Assembly: GCF_017354945.1 (NCBI RefSeq)
Contig: NZ_CP071503.1
Span: 1,984,001-2,048,000 of the forward strand
Length of the DNA: 64,000 bases
DNA from: Shewanella avicenniae
GTDB lineage: Bacteria > Pseudomonadota > Gammaproteobacteria > Enterobacterales > Shewanellaceae
Direction: 5' to 3'
This document shows positions 50,615-61,200 of the stretch, one piece after another; position 1 is the first letter of the stretch, and each line of letters begins with the position of its first letter. The position numbers were made by a program, and so were the translations under genes. The notes under the pieces were generated by a model. The model was not told the origin of the DNA. It ran no database searches and saw only the letters and a list, made by a program, of their open reading frames with translations.

Positions 50615-52546
50615 ATGGAAATTGTAGTATCTCGTAAACAGACGTTAATCCATTTGGCTATCAGTGGTGTGTTACTCAGCTGCAGTGCTCTTGTAGCCAA
50701 TGAGGTAAACGCCACTGACTACACAGCGCAGCGAAAACTGTATCTGCAAGCACGTGAAGCGCAACAAAAAAACAAGTCAGAACAATATCAGCAGCTCAGA
50801 CAGCAGCTGAACGGTTACCCGCTGACGCTTTATCTTGATTTTCACGATGAACAGGATGAGTTACTGAAGCTCAAAGGTGATAAAGCCGTCACCGAACTTG
50901 CCAATTACGCTGGGTCGCCTTTGTACGGCACGCTCAAGCATCGCTATTTAGAAAATGCCGCGGATAAACGACGTTGGCAAGATTTCTTAGCCATCAGTCC
51001 CACAGCGCCACGCTCGGACAACTTAGAATGCGCCTTTTATGTTGCCAAATTTCAAACAGGACAACTGGATGAAGCATGGAAAGGCGCGCGAGCATTGTGG
51101 TTGAGTGGACAATCGCAACCTAAAGCATGCGACCCACTATTTGATGCTTGGTCGAAGGCCGGATTACGCACCGATGAGATGATTTGGCAGCGAATCATTT
51201 TAAGTTTCGACAACGGTCAAAGCCGTTTATTAAGCTACCTCGTACAACATGCGGGTAGCTATAAACTCTCGGCAGAGTTGCTTTACAAGGTGTATAGCGA
51301 CCCTCGCGAACTGCGTCACATTGCCAAATTTGATAAGCCTAATTCAGTTTATGCCGACATAGTGCGCGGTGGCTTAATGCGCTTAGCAGTAAAAGATCTG
51401 ACATTGGCCACCAATTTGTTCGATCGTTACCGTGACGCGGGACGCTTTAATGCAGCGCAACAAGCCGAACTGCAACATTTCTTACTTTACCGCTCATTGC
51501 TAAACCGAGAAGGAAAGCTTGAGCAATATGTTGACGAACGTCTCGCTAAACAACCTGACGATGTGCTGATTGCCATGCGGATTCGCTGGGCTCTGGCGGA
51601 TAACAATCTTGCAATCGTGAAGCAATTTCTACCGTTGTTAACTGCTGAAGAACAAGCTGACTCACGCTGGTTGTACTGGCGCGTCAAGCTGGGCTTGGCC
51701 AAAGACGCAGATGCCAAGCAACTGTTGCAGACTCGCAATTTTTACGGTTTTACCGCGGCCTTTGAGCAAGGTGTGGCGCCACAACTGCAGCCACAGGCGG
51801 TTGCCGACATTGAACCCGATTCTCCGCTATTGGCTGATGCGGGATTGCTGCGTGTAATTGAATTAATCGCCATTGATAAAACGATTGATGCCAAACTTGA
51901 GTGGCGCGAATTAATGCAACGTCACAGTGCTGAAGAGCAAATTCGCTATGGTGGTTATGCGTTAAAACAAGGTTGGTACGATCTCAGCGTGGATAGCAGT
52001 ATCAGCGCCAAAGCTTGGGATTATTTGGCATTGCGTTTCCCCGAAGTGCAAACCACCCTGTACGACAAATACTCTAAGCAATTTAATGCCGACAAATATC
52101 AATTAATGTCGATCGCTCGGCGTGAAAGTGCATTTTATCCGTATGCTACATCAGGTGCGGGCGCGCGCGGTTTTATGCAGTTGATGCCCGACACCGCCAA
52201 ACGCACCGCGCAACGTTATAAATTAACCTATAACGGTACTCGCAGCCTGTATGAGCCAGAGATTAATATCCCGCTCGGCAGTGCCTATTTTGGCGGTTTG
52301 CTGAAGCAATTTGATGGCAACCGGGTGTTAGCCACAGCGGCCTACAACGCAGGGCCATATCGCATTAAACAATGGCTGAAAAAGAGTGCGGGTAAGTTGG
52401 ATGTAATGGCGTTTATCGAATCCATCCCCTATCGTGAAACCCGTGAATATGTTCAAGGGGTGTTCTCTTATCGCATGATTTACGAGCAGCAACAGCAACT
52501 TAATAAGCCATTCTTTACCGAAAAAGAATATAAAAACACCTATTAA
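50615..52546 (+). CDS. slt: Soluble lytic murein transglycosylase
   Basis: Periplasmic enzyme that cleaves peptidoglycan between MurNAc and GlcNAc, leaving 1,6-anhydro ends. The 643-residue protein has a signal peptide, a long superhelical U-shaped helical region (~30-455), and the C-terminal catalytic domain with the Glu of RRESAF (about residue 504) and GARGFMQLMPDTAK. Length and order match E. coli Slt70 (645). It converges on the bcs operon. Confidence 0.94.
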   Translation: MEIVVSRKQTLIHLAISGVLLSCSALVANEVNATDYTAQRKLYLQAREAQQKNKSEQYQQLRQQLNGYPLTLYLDFHDEQDELLKLKGDKAVTELANYAGSPLYGTLKHRYLENAADKRRWQDFLAISPTAPRSDNLECAFYVAKFQTGQLDEAWKGARALWLSGQSQPKACDPLFDAWSKAGLRTDEMIWQRIILSFDNGQSRLLSYLVQHAGSYKLSAELLYKVYSDPRELRHIAKFDKPNSVYADIVRGGLMRLAVKDLTLATNLFDRYRDAGRFNAAQQAELQHFLLYRSLLNREGKLEQYVDERLAKQPDDVLIAMRIRWALADNNLAIVKQFLPLLTAEEQADSRWLYWRVKLGLAKDADAKQLLQTRNFYGFTAAFEQGVAPQLQPQAVADIEPDSPLLADAGLLRVIELIAIDKTIDAKLEWRELMQRHSAEEQIRYGGYALKQGWYDLSVDSSISAKAWDYLALRFPEVQTTLYDKYSKQFNADKYQLMSIARRESAFYPYATSGAGARGFMQLMPDTAKRTAQRYKLTYNGTRSLYEPEINIPLGSAYFGGLLKQFDGNRVLATAAYNAGPYRIKQWLKKSAGKLDVMAFIESIPYRETREYVQGVFSYRMIYEQQQQLNKPFFTEKEYKNTY

Positions 52547-52556
52547 TTCGAGGGTT

Positions 52557-52589
52557 CAATAGCGGCTTGATGGATGCTGGCCGCTATTG
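52557..52589. terminator. Hairpin between slt and bcsZ
   Basis: CAATAGCGGC (52557-52566) pairs with GCCGCTATTG (52580-52589) across a 13-nt loop and overlaps the bcsZ stop. No T tract follows on either strand, so a terminator role is uncertain. Confidence 0.45.
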
Positions 52590-53570
52590 ATGAATCGATT
52601 CGGCAAGCTTACTCAATAACAATAACGATGCGCTGTAATAGTCGTCTTGCGCCGTCAGCTGGCTATTTACCGATTTGCCGTTGACTACCGAGCGGATGGC
52701 CAAAATACCCTGCGATGCTGCATACGGTGCAACTTCACTGCTATTGACATCAATCCACGCTGGTGGATTATTGCCGCCTGCTTGCCAAAATAGCTTTATC
52801 GAGTTTAACCCAGGATCTTGGGCGAGATTGGCCCAGCTAAAATACAGTGCGATACGAATAGCGTCGAAACTGAAGCGCGCTGGCCAATTGGGTGATGGAT
52901 GCAGCTCGCCAGAACTACTTATCCTAATCCAATCGGCCGGTAACTGCGCATCACCAAACTTGGCTTTGGCTAATAATTGTTGACCGCTATCAGCCAGCTG
53001 CTGCCATTTAACTTGGTTATCTTCGCGGGCGAAATCGATGATCGCTGGCATGACCCAATAAGACAGATTGATATCAATGTAACCATTGCCCGTAAACCCA
53101 TTCACCCCTGGCAACAATACGCTATAGCCGGCATATTCCAGCACCATATTATCAAGCACGGCATTGCGAATGCGCCGAGACGCATTGAGATAGTTGCTGT
53201 TATTCCACTTCTTGCCGCCTTGCAGCAACGCCCATGCTATCAGTATATCGCCGTCCGACGCATTGTTACTGTCTGCAATATGTGGCCGAGCATTAGGATC
53301 AAATTTCCATGAAAACAAGGGTAAGTCTTGACGTCCAAGCGTTTTTCGCGCCCAGTGCCACATTGCCTTGAAATGTTCGGCATCATCGTTGGCTACGGCA
53401 AGCAACATGCCATAGCCCTGCCCCTCAGAATGGCTAATACCCGCATTACCAGTGTCAATCACACGACCTTCATCGGTAATAAAACGGCTTTTGTATTGTT
53501 GCCAATCATCTTGGGCTAACACTTGGGTTGTCAATAACAGTCCAAGCATGATGCCAAACATTCGAATCAT
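52584..53570 (-). CDS. bcsZ: Endo-1,4-beta-glucanase BcsZ (GH8)
   Basis: Periplasmic cellulase of GH8 needed for normal bacterial cellulose output. After a signal peptide (cut near LAQ, residue 20), the general acid E49 is in HSEGQGYGM and the base D106 in ASDGD; the full 328 residues match BcsZ/CelC proteins. It is the last gene of the operon, and its start overlaps the bcsD stop by 4 nt (ATGA). Confidence 0.95.
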   Translation of the reverse strand: MIRMFGIMLGLLLTTQVLAQDDWQQYKSRFITDEGRVIDTGNAGISHSEGQGYGMLLAVANDDAEHFKAMWHWARKTLGRQDLPLFSWKFDPNARPHIADSNNASDGDILIAWALLQGGKKWNNSNYLNASRRIRNAVLDNMVLEYAGYSVLLPGVNGFTGNGYIDINLSYWVMPAIIDFAREDNQVKWQQLADSGQQLLAKAKFGDAQLPADWIRISSSGELHPSPNWPARFSFDAIRIALYFSWANLAQDPGLNSIKLFWQAGGNNPPAWIDVNSSEVAPYAASQGILAIRSVVNGKSVNSQLTAQDDYYSASLLLLSKLAESIHQ

Positions 53571-54034
53571 GCGTTCTCCTGATTTTTATATTCAAAAATC
53601 ATTGGGTTGCCTGACTGCATAAATATGACTCTAGCACTGTCTTCGCCACCTTGCTGCGCTAAAATGGTGCTGTAAAAACCTTCCAACACCATGCTCAACG
53701 ACGCATAAGCATGCGAATCATAACGCCCATAAGGCACGGGGCAATGATGATGCTCAAGATAGAGTCGCTCTTGCTTCAGGCTAATTTCAACGTATCCCCA
53801 GTCCAACTGAAACCAGAATTCATTGAGTTGTTTGGTTAACGCCGCCAGTGAGGGCTGCACATCCAAGCTAAACGATTCGGCCATCTGTTGCCCAGTACGA
53901 TGCAATATCGACTGTTTAAGCGCGGGTTCTAGGGTGGCTAATGCATTGGCCAACGAATCGACAACTAAGCGCCACTGTTTAGTACAATGTTGTTGTTCTA
54001 GATAACGCAATGATTGCGCCGAAGCATTACTCAC
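53567..54034 (-). CDS. bcsD: Cellulose synthase subunit D (BcsD/AcsD-like)
   Basis: The 155-residue length and sequence pattern fit BcsD of Komagataeibacter (156), a ring-shaped octamer in the periplasm that guides glucan chains into ordered ribbons. Hydrophobic and aromatic positions such as WFQLDWGYVEI (~84-94) and LYLEHHHCPVPYGR fit the family. No signal peptide is apparent, as in the known protein. Start is GTG with GGGAG six nt upstream, and the gene overlaps bcsC by 8 nt. Confidence 0.85.
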   Translation of the reverse strand: MSNASAQSLRYLEQQHCTKQWRLVVDSLANALATLEPALKQSILHRTGQQMAESFSLDVQPSLAALTKQLNEFWFQLDWGYVEISLKQERLYLEHHHCPVPYGRYDSHAYASLSMVLEGFYSTILAQQGGEDSARVIFMQSGNPMIFEYKNQENA

Positions 54035-57000
54035 TTTTCACTCCCAATAGATACTTCAAATACAGTGAGGCGGAGGTTTCTTGATAATTACCAAAGTTAT
54101 CGAAGCCCACTTTACCACCTAAGGTAAACGATGGGGAAAACTCGTACTCACCTTGCGCGTTAAGACTCATACCAAAACCCGTTTTACTGTTGGCTGAGTA
54201 CACAGACTCTTCAATTAAATTCAATTGCGCCATCAAGTTAGCCAAACCTTGTAACACAGGCTCATTAGGGAAGTAGTCACTGCGTTCTTCGGTAAAGCTT
54301 TGGAAACCAGGCGCAAAGTTAATGGCAAAGTTATATTTCTCATGCTTCTCCGAGTACTTGATCGGAAACGCGATTGATACGAAATCTTGCGGACTGAAAT
54401 AGCCACCATGACCAAAGCTGTAATGGCCTAAGTTTTTATCAAACACTTGAAACGACACATGAACACCGGTTTGCAGTTCACGCTCTTTGTCGTTGATTGG
54501 GCGCAAATAGCCACCTAAGGCAATATCAAAGGCGGTATTACTATCGACATGGCTACCTTTATAGAGGTAACCGCCTAAATTGCCGTACATGCCCAGTTCA
54601 CCGTCGTCAAAGCCAATACCCGCTTTCAAGCCGGTTTTAGTGACGCCGCCCCAAGTTTCACCGCTCATCGGATCCACTGTACCGGCATAACTTAATACGC
54701 TGTCTTTCACCGCGCGGCGTTCAATCCCCAATTCCAAGCGTGTGGTGTTGTTTAACTGTGGCGTCCAACTGAATCCACCCACCAAATTGGTTTTCTCAAA
54801 CCCAAGCGGGGTCACACCAATATCGGCGGCCAGAAAATCGTTACTGTAAGCAAAGTTAAGTTCAATGCCCGCATCACTTTGCGCCGGTGGATTTTGCGCA
54901 AGATAGGTCACGCTATTCAGTGCCGACCGCATAGAGCCAACAAGCGATTCGAGTTGTTCGCGGCTCGCTAAAAATGCTTGCAATGAGGTAGACGACAGCG
55001 CGTTTTGAGTATCTGCGACATAACCATCGATAAAGTCATCGAAGATTGCCAGTTGATCTGGATTTAACCCGTCAATGTTAAGCCCAATCGCTTGCAGCAA
55101 ATCCTGTTGTGTTGCTAACGCGAAAGTACGTTGAGCCCGCTCTGCATTGAGCTGATATTGGGCTAACTGCAATGGCGAAATTTCCGGGATCGACAGCGCA
55201 GCTTGATACAAGGTCTGCGCTTCATTGTAGTTGTAGGCCGCCGCCTCAATGGCGTCGAGCACTGTTGGCAGACGATCGAGGTCATCGCTCAAGGTTTGAG
55301 AACCTTCAGCCACAACACCTGTGCCAAAACGGTTGAAACCAGACGATAAGGTGCCGCCATTCAAATAGGTTGGCGTGACCGTGAATTTCATTCGGCCGTT
55401 GCCAACCTGAAAATCCATCGATGATGGCGCGCTGACCATCGCCATTTCACCGAGTCCACTCTCACCATTACGCGTTTTAAACTCCATACCTGTGTTTAAG
55501 GTCGCGGCGTTGTCATGTTTGATTTCGGCAATCATGGCATCAATTTGTTGCGCTAATGAAGGCTGCCCAGCAACTGCCTTACCATCCCAATTAGCCAATT
55601 CAGTTTCTGGCGAACCACTGCCTGGTAGCCACTGTGGCCGTCGCCATGGATTATCACCTCCGTCTTGTTTCGCTGCTTGAGCAGCGCGAGGTGCAAAAGG
55701 ATTATCAAAGCCTGGATTGCTACCACTGGCCATTAACCACGGCTGTTGCGGTTCATCTTGGAACAACTGCTGCCGTGATTGATACAACAGATTGATTGCA
55801 CGACGGCTATTACCATCAGCCCGCGCAACTTTAGCAGCCAACAATAACATTTCTGGCTCTTTAGCTTTATCGCCATTCAAACCACGCAAGATCTCTTCCG
55901 CTTGTTTCAGTTCGTTAACGGCAATTGCCGTTTCTACTGCACCTTTAATCGCATCATCACTGTTAGGGTTGTGTTCCATCGTGTAGCGGTAAATCTGCAG
56001 TGATTTCTTGCCCTTATCACCGGATAGATAGAGCCGAGCCATAGCCAGCAGTAGGCTTTCATCATTCGGCGCTACACGTAGCCGTTGGGCTAAGAGGTCA
56101 TAGGCTTCTGCAAAATTGTCTTTCAAGCGCAGCTTGTCAGCTTTTGCCACGGTAATGGCATTGCGGATTTTCTCAATGTCTTGCCAATCTGCTGGCGCAA
56201 GATCACGCCGTTGTGTTAATCGTGTCAGCAGTGATTCGGCTTCTTCGTCAGCCCCAGCTTTGATCATCACCAAAATTTGTTGCAGGTAATCACCCACCGC
56301 GGCTGTAGGCTCGTGCTGGTTATGTTGACGGATTAACAGCAGTGCCATGCCTGGCTCGCCATTTTCAAACAGCACTGACGCAACCTCACCCACCCCAGCG
56401 GCTGTACGCGGTGGATGATTATAGAGGTCCAGCATCAGTTGGCGGCTGCCTTCGCGATCGCCCACCGTCTGACGTCGTTCAATCTCTGCCAGTCGGGCGC
56501 GTAAGGTTAAGCTTTCCATCAAGCTTGATTCCGCCTCGTTACGGCTGGCGGCAGGGATCTCTTGCAAATACTTAATGGCTTCATCCCAACGTTGCTGGTC
56601 TTTGGCAAACAAGGCTGCAACATAGCGATCATCGTGACTGCCGTATTGGTCTATGCCACGGTTGATGAGTAGTTTTGCCGCCAAACCGCGATTGGTCTTA
56701 TTCAACAAGCGTGCTAAGTCCAAGCGAACCCAAGGGTTTTCGGGGGCTAACGATGAAGCCTGGCGTAATGTTGCTTCAGCAAGCACGTCCGGTTCAACGG
56801 CGGCTCGGTCGCGTAACACCATCGCTTGACTCGAAGCCAAATCACCTAATTGGCTTTGTGCTGATTCGGGAAGATCGCCCGCAAGGCTGGAAGCTTCCGT
56901 CCAACGCTGTTGTTGACGCAATACATCAACCAAACCGATCCGTGCCTGCATATCTTTGCTGTTTTGCTGTAACAGTTTGCGATAAACCACTTCGGCATCA

Positions 57001-58202
57001 TCTAAGTGCTTCTGTTGCTGCAAAATGGCACCTTGCAGCAGCTTAGCGTCGTGCGCTTGCTTGTTATTTTGCTGCGCCAGCGGTTCTAACGCGGCTAATG
57101 CTTCATCTAACTTTCCGGCTTTTTCCAGTGCGCGGGCATTGGCCAATTCACTATAGAACGCGGCGCTTTGATAAGCATCACGCCACTGTTCTTGTTTGTT
57201 TGGTGCCAACTTCATCGCTTGAGAAAGTTGCTCTTCTGCTTCAGTAAATTGATTACGTTTTAAGGAGATAAGCCCAAGGCCAGCAATCGAATCTGCATCT
57301 CGCTTATCAATTGCTAACGCCGCCTTAAATGAGGTTGCAGCATTCGAATAGTTGCCCGCGGCGTATTCGCGGTAGCCAACAGCGCGATACCGCGCCGCTT
57401 GTTGCGTAGGTGTCAGCGTAGTTTTCTGCTTGTAATAATCCGCAATAGCGCTGTCATTGCTATGACGCGCTAAATAGGCATCGTATAGCGCTTTATCATC
57501 GGCTGTCGCCGCAAGCCACAACAGTGCATTACGCAGCGACTTGTCGGCTTCCGCATCTTGGTCAGCGTAATTCGCCAATAACTTAATCCCAGCTCTGCGA
57601 CTTGGTTCCCGATAGGTCAAAACCTGGGCATAAGCGATCGCAACGCGGCTGTTGCTAGGCTGTGCCTTGGCCAATTTTTCCAGCCCCGACTTGGCCGTCG
57701 CCCAACCGTTTTTAGTGGCCGATAATGTTTGGTAATACTCGATTGCAAGACTTACGGGCGGTTCATCACCGCTGAATAAGGTGTTGTATTTGGCGATGGC
57801 TTCATCGTATTGGCCGTTGGCGGATAACAGGCGCGCTTCTTTTAACGCGCTATTATCGACGTTTGCCGCCTGTGCAATATTCAACTCTTGTAAGCGGTTA
57901 TCGTTCGGTGAAATGGTACGAATTTGCTGAGCTAACCGTTGAGCTTCGGTCGCGTCACCTTCTTGCAAGGCGATCAGTGCCAACCGATACAAAGCTTCAG
58001 TATTCGCGGGCGAAGAAATCAACACACGGTTCAGTGCGTCTTTTGCTAAATCTTGGCGTTGTTTGCCTTGCCAAAATTCAGCTTGTTGAAATAACGCCTG
58101 AATTTCAGGCGTTTCTGCCGTCACAGTCTCTGCTGCGATGGCATATTGAATAGACGCGGCAAGCGTCGATACTGTAAAAGTAAGGAGGACGAGTTTATTC
58201 AT
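54027..58202 (-). CDS. bcsC: Cellulose secretion outer-membrane protein BcsC
   Basis: Outer-membrane exporter of cellulose, 1391 residues. A signal peptide (MNKLVLLTFTVSTLAAS, cut near residue 24) precedes an extended TPR superhelix (~30-760) and a Pro/Asn-rich section, then the BCSC C-terminal beta-barrel domain (~1060-1391, with antiparallel strands such as FEKTNLVGGFSWTPQLNN). The start at 58202 is preferred since upstream codons give a polar tail. It overlaps the BcsAB stop by 8 nt. Confidence 0.95.
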   Translation of the reverse strand: MNKLVLLTFTVSTLAASIQYAIAAETVTAETPEIQALFQQAEFWQGKQRQDLAKDALNRVLISSPANTEALYRLALIALQEGDATEAQRLAQQIRTISPNDNRLQELNIAQAANVDNSALKEARLLSANGQYDEAIAKYNTLFSGDEPPVSLAIEYYQTLSATKNGWATAKSGLEKLAKAQPSNSRVAIAYAQVLTYREPSRRAGIKLLANYADQDAEADKSLRNALLWLAATADDKALYDAYLARHSNDSAIADYYKQKTTLTPTQQAARYRAVGYREYAAGNYSNAATSFKAALAIDKRDADSIAGLGLISLKRNQFTEAEEQLSQAMKLAPNKQEQWRDAYQSAAFYSELANARALEKAGKLDEALAALEPLAQQNNKQAHDAKLLQGAILQQQKHLDDAEVVYRKLLQQNSKDMQARIGLVDVLRQQQRWTEASSLAGDLPESAQSQLGDLASSQAMVLRDRAAVEPDVLAEATLRQASSLAPENPWVRLDLARLLNKTNRGLAAKLLINRGIDQYGSHDDRYVAALFAKDQQRWDEAIKYLQEIPAASRNEAESSLMESLTLRARLAEIERRQTVGDREGSRQLMLDLYNHPPRTAAGVGEVASVLFENGEPGMALLLIRQHNQHEPTAAVGDYLQQILVMIKAGADEEAESLLTRLTQRRDLAPADWQDIEKIRNAITVAKADKLRLKDNFAEAYDLLAQRLRVAPNDESLLLAMARLYLSGDKGKKSLQIYRYTMEHNPNSDDAIKGAVETAIAVNELKQAEEILRGLNGDKAKEPEMLLLAAKVARADGNSRRAINLLYQSRQQLFQDEPQQPWLMASGSNPGFDNPFAPRAAQAAKQDGGDNPWRRPQWLPGSGSPETELANWDGKAVAGQPSLAQQIDAMIAEIKHDNAATLNTGMEFKTRNGESGLGEMAMVSAPSSMDFQVGNGRMKFTVTPTYLNGGTLSSGFNRFGTGVVAEGSQTLSDDLDRLPTVLDAIEAAAYNYNEAQTLYQAALSIPEISPLQLAQYQLNAERAQRTFALATQQDLLQAIGLNIDGLNPDQLAIFDDFIDGYVADTQNALSSTSLQAFLASREQLESLVGSMRSALNSVTYLAQNPPAQSDAGIELNFAYSNDFLAADIGVTPLGFEKTNLVGGFSWTPQLNNTTRLELGIERRAVKDSVLSYAGTVDPMSGETWGGVTKTGLKAGIGFDDGELGMYGNLGGYLYKGSHVDSNTAFDIALGGYLRPINDKERELQTGVHVSFQVFDKNLGHYSFGHGGYFSPQDFVSIAFPIKYSEKHEKYNFAINFAPGFQSFTEERSDYFPNEPVLQGLANLMAQLNLIEESVYSANSKTGFGMSLNAQGEYEFSPSFTLGGKVGFDNFGNYQETSASLYLKYLLGVKSE

Positions 58203-61200
58203 AATCTTGTTTTTCCGCCTTGTGTTGTAAACGCTGTTGCGCATGACGATGCAAAATCGGGTAAATCAAAGTCGCCGTTAATAAAATGCCACCTAACATC
58301 AGCACCAGTAATAACAGCACATGTTGTCCAAAATACCAGCGTAGGCTCATATCCCAGGTCATTTCACCACTACCGTTTAGTGCACCCACACGAAATGCTT
58401 TTAACTGATGCGCGTTGAATACTAATAGATCGCCTTTGGCATTCTTTGCGGCTTGCGGCAGCGCGAGATCCCCAACGAGCGTAGGCAAGTTAGCGGTTTC
58501 AGTGTCGGTCGCCGCCACCACAACACGCGTTTTGTTTAACGGCGACAAGAAACTCGCGATACCGGAAAACTGCTCTTGACCATCGAGTTGGCGTTTTGCG
58601 GATTTTTCTTGGCGGCTCCAATCACCCGACACAATGGTGCGCCAAGTGTTGCTGAGGCTCGATTGCGCCAGCGACAACTTACCGTTGCTAACTTCAAAGG
58701 GCGAACTGGCGAATACTGGCGCAATTTTGCCAGTTTCGCCCACCACCAATACATCTTTGTCAACGGCGCTGTTAGTGATGTTAACGCCCTGCTGCACCGT
58801 GACTTTGTACGCTGGTAAACCAGTGGACCGTCCCATGCGCGCCATCAGCTCAAGAAACGCTTGTACTTCATTTAAGGTTGGACGGGATGGCAACACCACC
58901 AAAGTGTCGGCTAAGTCAGCCATGCGGGTGAACGGGAAACCTGAGCTGACGAAGTAAGAGAGATTCGGCAATGCAGTAAAGTGTTCAGAGCCGGAAAAGT
59001 CGATTGTCGATGTCGGCAATACTCGGCTAACAATGTTGCTGCCCAAGGCTTGCTGACAATCGCTATCAGGATGAACTCGCAGATCAAAGTAGAATTCCAG
59101 TTTGTTTTCGCCATAGAGCAAGTATGGTGGGATCTCTAACACCGCACGTTGCTGACGAATGTCGTTGCCAAACAAGTGCATAATCGACGCCCACACGCCC
59201 ACGCTATTGACAGGCAATGAAGTCAAATACTTACCATTTAAGGTGACACTTAACTTGGAGCGGCGTTCATCGAGCCAATCGCCCTCTGGAAACAGATACT
59301 GCACTTCCATCTTCATTGGCTTATTGCGCCAGCGAAAGATATCTGGAGGCGCGCGAAAGTTGACTTCGTTAGTCCCGTGATAGATCCCTTTGGCGATTAA
59401 GGCCGATTCATGGGTTAAATCGCCCAACCGTACCGGTTTATCAGTCGCCACCCAATTAGGGGCGTCATGGGGTTTGCGCTCGGCTATTTGGATCAGTTTC
59501 GCGGGTTGCTGTTCGCCAACCATCGCCGCACCGCTCACCAAGTAATTGGCCGCTTGTTTAACCTCTAAGCCAGAGCGCCCCATGACTAACAACACTTTGT
59601 ATAACGGCGACAAGGGGTTATTGATGATGCGGATTTCTGGCCCCGTGACCTCAGGCAAACTGATGCCAGCGAGGTTATTGCCGACAACAAACGCAATGGC
59701 GTTTTGCTCAGGCAAGCTGCTATTGACCACTGGAAAATCCACCTTTCGAAAGCGCGCTAAACTGCCAAAATAAGAGGCAACCACAGCACTACTCTCGTAA
59801 ATCTTTTCAGATGCATCATCGGCAATAATCATCGGGATCGACACTTCACGCATCATGCCCGCATCAAAAAAAGGCTCTGGAAAATCGGCTAAATTATTGG
59901 GTCGGGATAAACGTAATAACTGCAGTTGAATGCTGGAGTTATTATCAATGATTACCTCGTTACGTTTTTGCGCAGTCACATCTTCTGAGTTACAGGTAAG
60001 AAACTCCTGCCCCACAATGCGAAAGGTTAAGTCGTTTTCGCTGACAATTAAGGCAGGCTGTAGCGTAATATCGCTGGTGAAACCATCGGCGCTGAACGTG
60101 TCCAGTTCGATGTTTTGCAGATGCTGACCATTGAGGCTTACCTCAAGATAGCTGTCTTTTGGAAACTGTGATTGTGGATAGCTGATCGACAGTTTTAACG
60201 ATGCCGCGGCAGCAACTTCATCTTTACGAATGGAGAAGTGCACTCCAATATCGTTGCCATTGCCGCTGACGGAAATCGGGCCAAAGAAGCCCGCATCACT
60301 AAAACTGATGGTTTGATCGAACTGCCCCTCTTCCGCCCAAGCGCGGTTAGCCACAATCGCCACCCCTAAGCCGATAATGGTGACCAAAACGATCCGGAAT
60401 TTCCAACTGCCAAACAAGCTGCGTCGCCAACGTAACCAACCAGAGTTGCTGGCCGCTTCAGGTGAAAACAAGCCCATTACGGCGCGTAACACGCCACCAA
60501 ATGATTTAAACGGATTGTCGGCAGGATGCTCGTGATCCGGTACCCAAGCATCGGCGCGCCCCATCACCACATTGACCAGTTTTTTACGTTGACGGATGGG
60601 CAAATCACGGAAATGAAAGCGAAGGTATTGATTGTCTGACGTTACCGTACTGACGGGGAATAACAGTGCTTTCCCATCAAAGTTGATCTCCACCTCTTCT
60701 ACCATAGTGTCTTGAATCGCTGCGCCCAACGGATTTTTCAGACGCATACCGCCCATCGACAGATCATAGGTTTCTGAACGTAAGGTTCTGCCATTTGATA
60801 GATACAACACCGCTGGCAGTGAAATATCGACCCGCACCGTGTTACGGATCTGCTTCGCTTCACGGGCAACTGCCACCGCAGCCAGCAGTATGATGACGTT
60901 CAATCCAGCCCATACGAGGTTTAGGCCCAGAACGAATGGTTGAATGGCAAAATCTTCGTTAAATACCATGCGCACTGCGCCCCAAGTGATCCCTGCTATC
61001 AGCAAGGCTAAGGTCACCAGATGTGGACGCACGGCTTCGTAGTCAAAGTAGCCATCGCGCAACAGCCCGCCCTTTTCGGTCACGTTAAATTTACCCTTAG
61101 ACGGGTCCCACAGAGAGGCCAAAGTCGGACGGATCAACGCGAACGCCAGTACTGTTTCATAGATTTCACCCCAGAAACTGTAACGATGCCGGCCTTGTAA

